Origin: an uncultured bacterium
Lineage (GTDB): Bacteria > Verrucomicrobiota > Lentisphaeria > Victivallales > UBA1829
Assembly (NCBI GenBank): GCA_900548385.1
Contig: URKJ01000017.1
Location: 1 to 64,000, forward strand
Length of the DNA stretch: 64,000 nt
Direction: 5' to 3'
A program made the translations under genes and the position numbers. Under the pieces are notes generated by a model that was not told the DNA's origin, searched no databases, and saw only the letters and a list, made by a program, of their open reading frames with translations. This document shows positions 32,795-41,959 of this stretch, in pieces (positions within the stretch are counted from its first letter, which is position 1; every line of letters begins with the position of its first letter).

Positions 32795-33823
32795 ATGGTT
32801 TCAGCGAGAAGTAAAAAGCGGGACAGTGCACGGATGCAGGTCCGGCGGTATGTGATGGATCTGATCTATCAGTACGCCGGAGAAGCGGTGCGTCTGCCGT
32901 CGAACAAGGATCTTGCGGACGAGCTTGGAATCGCGCGCAGTACCGCTCAGCTGGAATTGAAGCTGTTGCTGAAAGAAGGTTTTCTGGAGACGCGGCGCGG
33001 CGTCGGAACGTTCACGGTGCCGCGGATTTACGGAAACACGTTTCAGGTTCCGCTGATCGGAATTCTTGACGGAGACGGCAAGATCATTTATGAACCGTTT
33101 TACCGGGTGGCGCTTAAAGCGCACGTTTCCATGGCATTGGCGAGGCTTCCGATGGTGATTCAGGAGATACGCTTGTTTTCGGAACGGGAGAACGATCTGT
33201 TCGAGGAGCTTCGGAGCATTCGCTGTGATGCGCTGGTCTGTATTGCTCCGTCGGAAAATCAGACGGCGTATCTGCGCAGATTGCAGAAATACCGTCCGGT
33301 GATCACGGTGGATTGTTCGCTGGACGGAATTCCCGGCGTGGAGCTGGAGCGGGTCCGGAAAGGACGCGTCCTCGGCGAGGCGTTGCTTGCGGAAGGGCGG
33401 AAGCGGGTGCTGTTCGCGCAGAACGACCGGTATCGTGCAACAACGTTCCGCGGGTGTCGCGAGGTTTTTGCCGAAGCGGGATTCGTGATTCCCGAAAAGT
33501 GGTTTTTCGAAAACGAAATGGAGAGACTGGAGGAGTTCCTGAGCAGCGGATTCCGTCCGCAGGCCGTTGCTCCGGGATTGGAAAATTTTGATGCGGTTGT
33601 CGCTCTTCTGCGGAAATACGGGATTGATCTGAACGAAGAGTGCCGGATGGTGACATTTATGTACAAGCCGGAAAATATGCCGGAGCCGGTGATGCTGTTC
33701 GACTTTCCGTTTGAGGAATTCGGCAGACAGGTTGCGGCGCAGGTGGTGAAGCGTCTTGCGGATCCCTCGCTTCCTCCGGAGCGTACGGTTTTTGATTTTC
33801 ATTATAAAAAATGTACAATATAA
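32795..33823 (+). CDS. GntR-type regulator with LacI-like sensor domain
   Basis: A 342-residue protein. A GntR-like winged helix (about 10-75; LPSNKDLADELGIARSTAQL, RRGVGTFTVPR) is followed by a LacI/GalR-type sugar-binding domain (from PLIGILDGDG). This AraR-like arrangement normally represses sugar-use genes and is relieved by a sugar. AAGGAGA lies before the ATG. The pseudopilin follows 16 bp downstream. It has a consensus promoter and a 12-bp tandem repeat immediately upstream. Confidence 0.85.
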   Translation: MVSARSKKRDSARMQVRRYVMDLIYQYAGEAVRLPSNKDLADELGIARSTAQLELKLLLKEGFLETRRGVGTFTVPRIYGNTFQVPLIGILDGDGKIIYEPFYRVALKAHVSMALARLPMVIQEIRLFSERENDLFEELRSIRCDALVCIAPSENQTAYLRRLQKYRPVITVDCSLDGIPGVELERVRKGRVLGEALLAEGRKRVLFAQNDRYRATTFRGCREVFAEAGFVIPEKWFFENEMERLEEFLSSGFRPQAVAPGLENFDAVVALLRKYGIDLNEECRMVTFMYKPENMPEPVMLFDFPFEEFGRQVAAQVVKRLADPSLPPERTVFDFHYKKCTI

Positions 33824-33839
33824 CAAAAGGAGAAAAACG

Positions 33840-34664
33840 ATGAGCAAAGAGAGAAAAACAAGTCGGACAGGGAGAAATAAATTTACTCTCATAGAGCTTC
33901 TGGTGGTAATTGCGATTATTGCAATCCTTGCCGGTATGCTTCTGCCTGCCCTGAATTCTGCGCGGGAGAGAGCGCGGGGAGTGAACTGTGCCGGGAATTT
34001 GAAACAGATCGGGAATATGGCAATTCAGTACAGCAATGATTTCGAATTCTTTTCTCCGCAGTTTTTATCTTCCCTTGGAGGGACTGATTTCAAGAACGTT
34101 GACGGGAGCAGCGTGGGACATCAGGCGACATGGGATTATTTCTATCTGACGATGTATTCCGGAACGAAGTTTGAAGAATCCCAGAAATGGGCGCTCGGAA
34201 AGGTGAGTTCCTCCAAAGTATTCAAGTGTCCGAATGACAACACGATTCGCAACAACGGAAGCCCGCAACCGAACTGGGCTCCGCTTTCCTATGCGATGGT
34301 CAGCACATGGATGTTGAAGCCGAACGGATCCTATGTTATTCCGAAAGTCACATCCTGTAAAAATACGTCTTCCACATACCTGATTGCGGAAATTGATTAC
34401 CGTAACATCTTTCAGGGATCGTCGGGGGGACATTTCCGTCAGAGTGCAGTTGGTGTTACAAACAATTCCGACGGGCGCTGCCGCATGATCAGCGGAAGAC
34501 AGATCGCCCCCAATCACGTCGCGAGTGCGGGAATCCTGTTTGCCGATGGACATGTCGGTTTGAAATCATCATGGAAAGGCTGTCTGCGCTACGGCAATCA
34601 TGCGCCGTATCTGGACAGCGGAAGTTCATTTGAAGCAAATATCAAAAATGCAAGGGAGAATTAA
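33840..34664 (+). CDS. Pseudopilin-like protein with H-X9-DG motif
   Basis: A 274-residue protein. The leader (MSKERKTSRTGRNK) precedes FTLIELLVVIAIIAILAGML, one of the most canonical prepilin motifs in the window. The tail has a perfect H-X9-DG (HVASAGILFADG). An upstream in-frame start at 33756 lies inside the regulator gene; AAAAGGAG before 33840 decides the start. One base separates it from the Asp-box protein gene. Confidence 0.9.
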   Translation: MSKERKTSRTGRNKFTLIELLVVIAIIAILAGMLLPALNSARERARGVNCAGNLKQIGNMAIQYSNDFEFFSPQFLSSLGGTDFKNVDGSSVGHQATWDYFYLTMYSGTKFEESQKWALGKVSSSKVFKCPNDNTIRNNGSPQPNWAPLSYAMVSTWMLKPNGSYVIPKVTSCKNTSSTYLIAEIDYRNIFQGSSGGHFRQSAVGVTNNSDGRCRMISGRQIAPNHVASAGILFADGHVGLKSSWKGCLRYGNHAPYLDSGSSFEANIKNAREN

Positions 34665-34665
34665 G

Positions 34666-37266
34666 ATGCGTTTTTCTATGAAAACATGGCTGCTTGCCGG
34701 AGTCTGTCTGTGCGCCGGAATTGCGGCGGAAGCCAAAGAAATTTCGTATAACGGCTGGATTTCCGGGGCATTCTGGGGTGGCGGTTATGTGCAGAATGTG
34801 GTGCTGTGTTCCTCGGATCCGGACCGCTGTTATGCCTACATCGACATGGCGGGCGTTTACCGCAGTGACGACAAAGGCAAAACGTGGCGTATGCTTCACG
34901 GAGCGTTTCCGGACGGAATCGGATTTCATATCCGCGGACTCTCCGTCGACCCGCGGAATGCGGATCATATTCTGATCGTGGTCAGCAGACGGCAATTCGG
35001 GAAAGGCTATCTGCTGTCCAGCGCTGATGGAGGAAAAACATTTCAAATCGTTGAGCGGATCAGTACCGATAACGGTATCCGCAAGGCGACCGGATTTATT
35101 ATTGACCGCAATCCGGAAAATCCGGATGAGATTGTGGTGGGCTGTTATGACGGGGTTATGAAAAGTGCGGATAACGGAAAAACATGGAAAACGGTTTGGA
35201 AGCATTCCGTCAATCCGACCGATTTGCGCTACGACAGGCGGAATCCGAAGCGTTTGTGGCTTTCTTCTCCGGCGCTTCCCCGCTGGGATTTCCGCAACGG
35301 GTCGTGGCATAAGGAGTTCGATGCCGGCTTTTACCGTTCCGACGACGGCGGGCAGACCTGGGTGAAACTTTCCTCCGATTCGCCGACGGAGATCGTGCAG
35401 AGTAATTCCGATCCCGGCGAACTTTACGGATTGTTCAATTATGAAACGGTCAAGCGCAGTACGGATAACGGGCAGACCTGGGTGGAGTGGTCCAAAGGTC
35501 TGAATAAAAAAGCAGTACCTTATCATGACAATTACTGCAACAAAAACATTTACACCGCACTTGGCGCCGGCAATGATTTTCTGATCGTTGCGAGCACGCT
35601 GAAAGACTTTTACCGTCTGGACCGGGGCTGTGACACCTGGAAACCGGTCGACATCAAATCCGTCGATCCCCGCGATTATCTCGGCGCACATCAGATTGAC
35701 AAGCAGGCGTTCAAAGCAACCGGAAGCATTACGGTCGATCCTGCGAATCAGGATCACTGGTATGCAACGGATTATTACAATGTCATGCAGAGTTTTGACG
35801 GCGGAAAAAACTGGGCTTGTACCAGCACCGGGCTTTCCCAGGTCGTGATGAAAGGGGCGTTTGTTCTGCCCGGAACTCACCATTTTGTCGTATCGCTGAT
35901 GGATCATTCCTGGTACATTTCCAAAGATGGCGGAAAAACGTTTCAGCCATATTCCGGTTTCGGACATGAGCGGATGTATTATCAGATCGCGCCGTCCGAT
36001 CCGATGACGATTTATACAAGCGGGCCGCGAGCCTCCGTGGTGACGGTTTCCCGTGACGGGGGAAAGACCTGGAAGATTCCCGCGATGAAGGGCCTGCCGC
36101 CGAGGGAGTCTTACATCAGAGCCTCCGTGGCAGTTGATCCGGTCAATGCGGAAACGGTGTACATCGGAATCGCTCCCGTTCCGGGACGCAGGGGGGATCT
36201 TGCGGGGGAAGGCGTATATGTCAGCCGCGATGCGGGAGAAAACTGGGCTCCTTTGAACAACGGATTTCCAAAACCGGTGAATCATAAAGGCAAGGGATTT
36301 TTTGAAAACACCAATGTCTGCGGATACGAGCTTGCAGTTTCCAAAAACGGTACGCCGGTGGCGATGAGCATTGTCTACAATCTTGTCTACCGTTATGACA
36401 AAACAGCCGGAAGCTGGAAAGCGGTACGCCGCGATCCGTCGCGTCCGTGGGGACTTATTGATTTGCAGTCGGATCCATATTCCGGACGGCTCTGGCTTGC
36501 CGCGAGACAATCCGGATTGCTTTACAGTGATGACGACGGACGGAGCTGGAAGACTCTGGAAACATTTCCCGGTTCCGCCGGACGGCTCTTTTTCGACCGG
36601 GAAAAAGCGGGACGGTTCACGGTCGCGTCCAACGACGGACTGTATCTGACCGAGGACGGCGGAACGACATGGTGGTTCTACGATTTTGACCGCAAACAGC
36701 CCGGACGCGGACTCAATTCTGTGGCGGCTGTCGCGGGAGATACACTTCTGCTCTGTACGCAGGAGAGCGGCGTTTTTTATCATCGCCTCAAGCGGAATGC
36801 GGATGGTTCGCCGAAGGGATTTGTCCGCAGAAAACGGGAGAAACAGCTGTTCCGCACATCACAGTTCCGCAGTCTGTTCGGTTGGGGGAGTCTGCTGGTC
36901 AAGCCCGGCGATGTGAAATTTGAAGCGGAAAACGGAGAGCACACCGCGTTGTTTTCGATTCCCGATTCCGCTGTTCTGAGGGTTGAGTGCGCCGATGCGG
37001 AACACTATGCGACGATCTCCATGCCGTCGCTTCCGGTAAAGGACGGCAGGAAATACCGCCTTTCGTTTCAGGTCCGCGGAACCGTGAAGCTGATCGGATA
37101 TTTCACGGATCCGAAGCGCCGCGATTTCATGGCGATGCAGCTGAAACCGGAATGGCGGACCGTTTCGATGGACGTCGTTCTCCGTCCCGGTACGTTTATT
37201 TCCTTTCTGAACTGGAAACAGAAAGGGTGGTTTGAGCTCCGGGATTTCAAACTGGCGGAACAATGA
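34666..37266 (+). CDS. Secreted Asp-box beta-propeller protein (GH74/sialidase-like)
   Basis: An 866-residue protein. The signal peptide (about 1-25, ending AAEAK) is followed by about 700 residues holding many Asp boxes (S-x-D-x-G-x-T-W, for example RSDDKGKTW, KSADNGKTW, VSRDGGKTW), which fold as tandem propellers in GH74 xyloglucanases and sialidases. A C-terminal beta-sandwich (about 730-866) may bind carbohydrate. The GH74 catalytic Asp pair was not located with certainty, so a non-catalytic binding role is possible. AGGGAG sets the start at 34666, not the upstream Met at 34600. Confidence 0.75.
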   Translation: MRFSMKTWLLAGVCLCAGIAAEAKEISYNGWISGAFWGGGYVQNVVLCSSDPDRCYAYIDMAGVYRSDDKGKTWRMLHGAFPDGIGFHIRGLSVDPRNADHILIVVSRRQFGKGYLLSSADGGKTFQIVERISTDNGIRKATGFIIDRNPENPDEIVVGCYDGVMKSADNGKTWKTVWKHSVNPTDLRYDRRNPKRLWLSSPALPRWDFRNGSWHKEFDAGFYRSDDGGQTWVKLSSDSPTEIVQSNSDPGELYGLFNYETVKRSTDNGQTWVEWSKGLNKKAVPYHDNYCNKNIYTALGAGNDFLIVASTLKDFYRLDRGCDTWKPVDIKSVDPRDYLGAHQIDKQAFKATGSITVDPANQDHWYATDYYNVMQSFDGGKNWACTSTGLSQVVMKGAFVLPGTHHFVVSLMDHSWYISKDGGKTFQPYSGFGHERMYYQIAPSDPMTIYTSGPRASVVTVSRDGGKTWKIPAMKGLPPRESYIRASVAVDPVNAETVYIGIAPVPGRRGDLAGEGVYVSRDAGENWAPLNNGFPKPVNHKGKGFFENTNVCGYELAVSKNGTPVAMSIVYNLVYRYDKTAGSWKAVRRDPSRPWGLIDLQSDPYSGRLWLAARQSGLLYSDDDGRSWKTLETFPGSAGRLFFDREKAGRFTVASNDGLYLTEDGGTTWWFYDFDRKQPGRGLNSVAAVAGDTLLLCTQESGVFYHRLKRNADGSPKGFVRRKREKQLFRTSQFRSLFGWGSLLVKPGDVKFEAENGEHTALFSIPDSAVLRVECADAEHYATISMPSLPVKDGRKYRLSFQVRGTVKLIGYFTDPKRRDFMAMQLKPEWRTVSMDVVLRPGTFISFLNWKQKGWFELRDFKLAEQ

Positions 37267-38585
37267 AATCTGTTCTGCTTGCTCTGAGTGTCGCGGGTGG
37301 CTGTCTGCTTTCCGCGGCGGAAGTCTCCCTGACGGAACTTCCCGCGACAGTTTTCCGCGCATTCTGGACCTGGAACGGAACAGGGCTGCCGCTCGTAAAC
37401 CGTAATCTTTCCGGAGGGACGATCCTTATCGGCGGAACCAGATTTCCGCACGGAATTTGCGGGCATACGCCGTTCAGCAATATTTATGAGCTGAACGGAA
37501 GCGCCGATTCCTTTTCCGCGGAAATTGGTGTGGAAGCGACCGATCATCCGAAAGATCCGATACAGCCGGGCGATCCTCTTCCGCAGGTGACATTTCAGTT
37601 TTTTGCGGATTTCAGAGAGATATTCCGGAAACGCTGTGCGCTTGGCGATTCTCCCTTTCCAGTCCGGTTTGATCTGACCGGAATCCGCCATTTTGAAATC
37701 CGGGCGAAAGCATCGGGCGGAAGAACAAGTCATCGCTGTCGGACCGCAATCGGAAATCCCGTGTTTCATACGGCTGCTCCGCAACGGTTGAAACAGGTTC
37801 TCCGGGAACAGGCAGGCTGGCGCATGGAACCGGTGAGCTATCCGGCTGCGCCGGAGTGGAAGAATATCAGAATTGAGAAGATCCGGTACGGGAATTACTC
37901 CGGGGCGTACCGCATCCGGACAGCATCCTACGAACTGGTTGTTGTTCCGGAATGCGGAGGAAGAGCGCTGCGGCTGTCGCGCCTGAACGGTGAGAATCTG
38001 TTTGCTCCGGAACAGCCGTATCCGCGGGAAAAGATGCTGATATGGGGCGGTTTCCCGGATTGTGCGTCGGGACATTTTCTGCGGCTTCTTCCGGAGGAAC
38101 TTCTTCTGCCGGACGATCCCGTTCTGGAAACTGCGCCGTATACCGTTTCGTTTCCGGAGAACGGAGTGATCGTCATGCGTTCCCGGCGGAGCCGGGTACA
38201 TGGGATTCGCGCAGAATACCGTTACCGTATTTTGCCGGATATGGTCGAAGTGACCGGTTCGGTCCGGAATGAAAGTTCTTTTCCGCGATCTCTTGGTGTC
38301 TGGAGTCTGACCCGTGCTGATACGCGCAGGCTCTGCCGTCTTTCGGTATCCGGTACTGCGGTCCGACCGGAGTCTCTGAACCCGGAGCGGGAATTTCATT
38401 TTCCGGAGAAGGTCGTTCTGACGGCATGGTTCCGGGATGGTGAACGGTTGGAAATCCGTGCGGACCGGGGGACTGTAAAACTCTTCCGGTCACCTCGTTT
38501 TACGGAGCTGGAGATTCTCGGCGGCACTGCCGTGACAGCGCCCGGCGGCTGTGTTAAACTGAACGAGACGTGGCTGCTGCGGTAG
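37263..38585 (+). CDS. Secreted protein with NPCBM-like and mutarotase-like domains
   Basis: A 440-residue protein with a signal peptide ending SAAE (about 1-19). Residues about 25-170 resemble an NPCBM carbohydrate-binding module (GGTRFPHGICGHTPF, then FSAEIGVEA). The second half (about 200-440) is beta-rich and resembles a mutarotase-type sugar-binding domain (YELVVVPECGGRALRLSRLNG). No catalytic site is recognised. The ATG overlaps the stop of the Asp-box gene (ATGA), so the two products are made together and may act on the same glycan. Confidence 0.65.
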   Translation: MKSVLLALSVAGGCLLSAAEVSLTELPATVFRAFWTWNGTGLPLVNRNLSGGTILIGGTRFPHGICGHTPFSNIYELNGSADSFSAEIGVEATDHPKDPIQPGDPLPQVTFQFFADFREIFRKRCALGDSPFPVRFDLTGIRHFEIRAKASGGRTSHRCRTAIGNPVFHTAAPQRLKQVLREQAGWRMEPVSYPAAPEWKNIRIEKIRYGNYSGAYRIRTASYELVVVPECGGRALRLSRLNGENLFAPEQPYPREKMLIWGGFPDCASGHFLRLLPEELLLPDDPVLETAPYTVSFPENGVIVMRSRRSRVHGIRAEYRYRILPDMVEVTGSVRNESSFPRSLGVWSLTRADTRRLCRLSVSGTAVRPESLNPEREFHFPEKVVLTAWFRDGERLEIRADRGTVKLFRSPRFTELEILGGTAVTAPGGCVKLNETWLLR

Positions 38586-38682
38586 GTGTTTTTATGTTCC
38601 GTTCCTGCAGAATACAGCATTGAGCAACATGTTACAGGAAACATCCGTTCCGTTCTAACATTGACGGGTAATTCATTTTCCC

Positions 38683-39474
38683 TTACAGGATGTTTCCGGT
38701 ATCATCGTTGTTGACAAGGATGACCTGCACGCCGTGTGCCCGGACTCCTTTCAAAATTTCATGATTGGCGGGATCAAAATCCGTGATCAGGATGTCGACC
38801 GCGTCCCAGGAGGGGCCGCGCACCAGCGCTTTCTGCTGAAATTTGCTGTGATCGGCGATCAGGATGTTTTTGTCCGTATTGGCAAGGATCCGGCAGATCA
38901 TCGCCGTTGAATTGCTGTCGGTGTCAAGGATTCCGTGCTCGTCAAGCGCCCGGCATGAAAAGAACGCCAGATCGGTGTGATAACGGGCGAAACTCTGTTC
39001 CGCTTCGGGACCGGAAATGATGTCGGTCCGCAAATCGACTTCTCCGCCGGCAAGGATCACGCGGGGGCCGCCGCCGGATGGAAAGCGGTCCGCCAGAATC
39101 CGGCAAATCGTCAGAGAGTTGACGATCACTGTTCCGTGATTCAGATATGGTCCGAGAAACGCGGTTGTGGAGCCTCCATGAATTGCAACCGCCATTTCCG
39201 GGGTGATGAATTCCGCCGCCCGCTTCGCCAGATGCTGCTTTTCAGCGGCGAACCATTGTCCGCGCAGAAAGAGCGGAATCCGGTTATTCTGTTCCCGGAC
39301 AGGCGGACGGACTCCGCCCCGTACCCGCCGCACCAGATTGCTTTCCGCCAGTCTGTTGAAGATCCGGCGGACGGAAACTTCGCTGATCGGAAGAAAGCGC
39401 ATCGCTTCGGCTGTACTCAGCATTTCGTGTTCGGCAAGATAAGAGAGAATCTGTTGTTCGTAACCTTTTTTCAT
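38683..39474 (-). CDS. DeoR/GlpR-family transcriptional regulator
   Basis: A 263-residue protein: DeoR-type winged helix (about 1-60; EHEMLSTAEAMRFLPISEVS) and a sugar-phosphate-sensing DeoR C-terminal domain (VAIHGGSTTAFLGPYL, ILAGGEVDLRTDIISG). GGAG lies 9 bases before the ATG at 39474, so the longer frame from 39507 is rejected. It is divergent from the EamA transporter, with a palindrome in the shared region that is a likely binding site. Confidence 0.88.
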   Translation of the reverse strand: MKKGYEQQILSYLAEHEMLSTAEAMRFLPISEVSVRRIFNRLAESNLVRRVRGGVRPPVREQNNRIPLFLRGQWFAAEKQHLAKRAAEFITPEMAVAIHGGSTTAFLGPYLNHGTVIVNSLTICRILADRFPSGGGPRVILAGGEVDLRTDIISGPEAEQSFARYHTDLAFFSCRALDEHGILDTDSNSTAMICRILANTDKNILIADHSKFQQKALVRGPSWDAVDILITDFDPANHEILKGVRAHGVQVILVNNDDTGNIL

Positions 39475-39534
39475 GATCTGTGCTCCGTGGTTATGGAACA
39501 ATAGCATGAAAAAGAGTCGGTTTCAAGCGGGAAA

Positions 39535-39560
39535 ATGACCGTTCGGTCATAAAAAATGAC
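39535..39560. promoter_or_regulatory. Operator-like palindrome between DeoR regulator and transporter
   Basis: ATGACCG-TT-CGGTCAT (39535-39550) is a perfect 7-bp inverted repeat with a 2-bp spacer. A third half-site ATGAC follows after five A's (39556-39560). It lies in the 187-bp divergent gap and fits a dimeric regulator such as the adjacent DeoR protein. Confidence 0.65.
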
Positions 39561-39661
39561 TGTTGTGAACGAAAATCGGATTTTTTCCCGTTTCCCGGTT
39601 GTTTTCGCTGTTCCGAATGGTACATTGCGGCAAACAGCAATACCAACGTAAGGGAGAATTT

Positions 39662-39730
39662 ATGAGGAAAAGATCGGTTGCCGATTATGTCGCTGAACGG
39701 GTGCGGTCTGCGCCGGGGAGGGAAAAATGA
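39662..39730 (+). CDS. Small 22-residue leader ORF coupled to the transporter
   Basis: ATG at 39662 is preceded by a strong ribosome site (AAGGGAG). It encodes MRKRSVADYVAERV and ends in GREK. Its TGA overlaps the ATG of the EamA gene (ATGA). There is no recognisable domain. It may be a coupling leader or the remnant of a shortened gene. Confidence 0.45.
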   Translation: MRKRSVADYVAERVRSAPGREK

Positions 39731-40626
39731 GTCTGATTGCGTTTGTCCTGGTTCTGGCATCGGTGGTTCTTCACGCGCTTTGGCATTTCATCAGCAAGAG
39801 CCGGAAACCGGTTCCCGCGTTTTTTCTGGTTGTTTCGGGGGCGTGCCTCTGTACCACTCTTCCGTTTGCGCTGACTTCGGGGATAGATTTTCATCTGCTG
39901 CCGGGCAGATTCTGGCTGATGGTTTCGGGCGGGGCATTCTGCGGAGTCGTCTGCGACATTGGACTCTCCTGTGCATACCGCAGGGCGGATGTTTCCCTGG
40001 CCTATCCGCTTGCGCGTGCCCTGCCGGTGCTGATGACGGCGTTTCTGACGATCCTGTTCGGAATCGGAAAAACTCCGGCGCCGATGGCGTTGTTCGGGAT
40101 GCTGGTCATCATGATCGGCTGTGTGATGATGCCGATGAAGAGTTTTGCGGATCTGCATTGGAAAAACTACTGGAATAAGGCGCTGTTCGGGATTTTTCTA
40201 GCCGCTCTCGGTACGACCGGGTATACGATTTTCGACAGCGAAGGGGTACGGCTTCTGTACGAATGCGAACCGGTTCCGCGCTGGCATGGCGCCGCGACGT
40301 ACTCCTGTATCCGTGAAACCTGTCTTCTTTCAATGCTGCTTGTCTATGTTCTCTGTGTACCGCACGAGCGTGCGCGGATCACGAAAGATCTGTTTCTGCA
40401 TCCGCATCCGTATTTTGCGGGGGTTTTTGCGGGTGTCGCTTATCTGCTGGTTCTGATCGCGATGGGATTTGTCAGCAACGTCAGCTTTATTCAGGCATTC
40501 CGCCAGATGAGTCTGCCGATCGGAGTGATTTTCGGCATTCTGTTTCTGAAAGAGAAATGTCTCCCCACGAAACTGGCGGGAGTGACTCTTGTGGTGACGG
40601 GCCTGATCATTACCGCAATCGCATAG
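39727..40626 (+). CDS. EamA/DMT-superfamily transporter
   Basis: A 299-residue protein with ten hydrophobic helices in two five-helix halves. The second half closes with ASFIQAFRQMS-like and LPIGVIFGILFLKEKCLPTK, typical of the drug/metabolite transporter superfamily. Substrate unknown, and the direction (import or export) cannot be told. GGGAGGG lies before the ATG. Divergent from the DeoR regulator, which suggests a sugar-phosphate-related signal. Confidence 0.75.
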   Translation: MSLIAFVLVLASVVLHALWHFISKSRKPVPAFFLVVSGACLCTTLPFALTSGIDFHLLPGRFWLMVSGGAFCGVVCDIGLSCAYRRADVSLAYPLARALPVLMTAFLTILFGIGKTPAPMALFGMLVIMIGCVMMPMKSFADLHWKNYWNKALFGIFLAALGTTGYTIFDSEGVRLLYECEPVPRWHGAATYSCIRETCLLSMLLVYVLCVPHERARITKDLFLHPHPYFAGVFAGVAYLLVLIAMGFVSNVSFIQAFRQMSLPIGVIFGILFLKEKCLPTKLAGVTLVVTGLIITAIA

Positions 40627-40643
40627 GCGGAAGCGGGAATGAC

Positions 40644-41126
40644 TCAATGTACAGCCGTTTTTGAAGGATAGACGCGGTCAATGCGGATCCGGACTTCCCG
40701 GATGGAACTGATTCCGAAAGAGGCGGCAAGGGCAGCCAGAGTTTTCCGCTGGAACTCATTGAGAAGCGACGGAAGATTTGAATGCTCCGACGGCTGATAT
40801 TCCAGATGAGCTTCCAAATAGGTGTCGTGACGGCGGGTGTAGAGATTCACTTTTGCAATCTCGATTCCGGGAAAATCGTCTTCCAGAGAACAGACGAGAT
40901 CCGAAATGGAGCGGGCGGAAACGAAAACCGTTCCGTGTTCCGCCTGAAGAGCGATTCCCTTTGCGCGGCGGCGGGAACAGATGATCCAGTACAGGATCAA
41001 CGCGATCAGGAGCAGAAGAGCAAATGCCAGCAAACCTGCCATGAATCCGGCAAGGAGTTCATTGCCCGTGTCGAGAGAAAAGAAACGGACTGCCTGTCCC
41101 TTCAACTCCTGAAATGCGTTTCGCAT
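40644..41126 (-). CDS. amaP: AmaP-like membrane anchor of Asp23 proteins
   Basis: A 160-residue protein. One or two hydrophobic segments at about 24-50 are followed by an Asp23-like soluble domain (about 60-155). In Gram-positives AmaP tethers Asp23 to the membrane. It is last in the aroQ-accB-accC-asp23-asp23 series, 4 bp after the second Asp23 gene. It converges on the EamA gene, with 17 bp between stops. Confidence 0.75.
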   Translation of the reverse strand: MRNAFQELKGQAVRFFSLDTGNELLAGFMAGLLAFALLLLIALILYWIICSRRRAKGIALQAEHGTVFVSARSISDLVCSLEDDFPGIEIAKVNLYTRRHDTYLEAHLEYQPSEHSNLPSLLNEFQRKTLAALAASFGISSIREVRIRIDRVYPSKTAVH

Positions 41127-41130
41127 GGGG

Positions 41131-41550
41131 TTATTCCTCCAGATCGTCTTCTCCGTCCTGCGGAACGTCTTCCAAGTCCATCACAACGATATTGACGTGG
41201 TCCACCCGCATTCCGGAGAGTTTCGTGATTTCCGCGGCGACAGTTTCTTTCAGTTCATTTGCAATCTGCGGGATTTCGACGCCGTACTGGAGGATCACGC
41301 GGAGTTCCACGGAGACCGAGGACTCGTTCATTTCAACCGTGATGGAACGGTCCTGAATTTTTTTGCTGCCGACGATCTCCGCGAGGTTGTCCATCAGGCT
41401 GCTTGTTCCGAGACGCAGAACGCCTTCCACATCCAGTGCCGCCTTGCGGACGATGGAAGCGATTACGCTTTCGTGAACTTTGACAACTCCAGTGGAGTTC
41501 GCGTGCGAACTGCTTACCGGTTTGGTTTTTTTTCGGATTGCTGCTGCCAT
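41131..41550 (-). CDS. Asp23/Gls24-family protein (copy 2)
   Basis: A 139-residue Asp23-family protein (VKVHESVIASIVRKAALDVEGV, then MRVDHVNIVV near the end). The C-terminus is acidic. It is very close in pattern to the next copy (NLAEIVGSKKIQDRSI against NIAEMVGSKKIHDRSI), indicating tandem duplication. Members form envelope-stress-linked protein networks. The start is set by a GAGGA box a few bases upstream of the ATG. It lies 4 bp after copy 1. Confidence 0.88.
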   Translation of the reverse strand: MAAAIRKKTKPVSSSHANSTGVVKVHESVIASIVRKAALDVEGVLRLGTSSLMDNLAEIVGSKKIQDRSITVEMNESSVSVELRVILQYGVEIPQIANELKETVAAEITKLSGMRVDHVNIVVMDLEDVPQDGEDDLEE

Positions 41551-41554
41551 GGTG

Positions 41555-41932
41555 TCAATCCTCCTCTTCCTGCGTGTCTTCCTGTTCTTCGATTTCGCGG
41601 ACCACGATGTTGACGCGTCCGACTTTCAGTCCGGTCAGACGTGTGATTTCCGTTGCGATCGACTCCTGCACCGCGGCGGCGACCCGGGGAAGATGAACGC
41701 CGTAGAACAGGTTGATGGAGACTTCCACGGAAACGGAGGATTCCCCCATTTCCACCACGATTGAGCGGTCATGAATCTTCTTGCTTCCGACCATTTCCGC
41801 GATATTGTCAACAAAACTGCTGCCGGATATTTTGGAAACGCCTTTGACGGAACATGCCATTTTCCGCACGATCGTAGCGATCACATTTTCATGGATCCGG
41901 ACCATTCCTTTGGTGCTGTATCCTTCTTTCAT
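41555..41932 (-). CDS. Asp23/Gls24-family protein (copy 1)
   Basis: A 125-residue protein with the full Asp23 fold signature (MVRIHENVIATIVRKMACSV, KISGSSFVDNIAEM) and an acidic tail. It follows accC by 27 bp. In Bacillus an Asp23 gene (yqhY) also follows accB-accC and is linked to the acetyl-CoA carboxylase pool, so the arrangement may reflect a functional link. Confidence 0.88.
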   Translation of the reverse strand: MKEGYSTKGMVRIHENVIATIVRKMACSVKGVSKISGSSFVDNIAEMVGSKKIHDRSIVVEMGESSVSVEVSINLFYGVHLPRVAAAVQESIATEITRLTGLKVGRVNIVVREIEEQEDTQEEED

Positions 41933-41959
41933 GTCAGTTCTCCATCCTTGGCAACGGGA

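Noticed and set aside
34642..36783. 713-codon minus-strand open frame opposite the Asp-box gene
   Set aside because: The plus strand carries the signal peptide and repeated Asp boxes; the minus frame has no recognisable domain.
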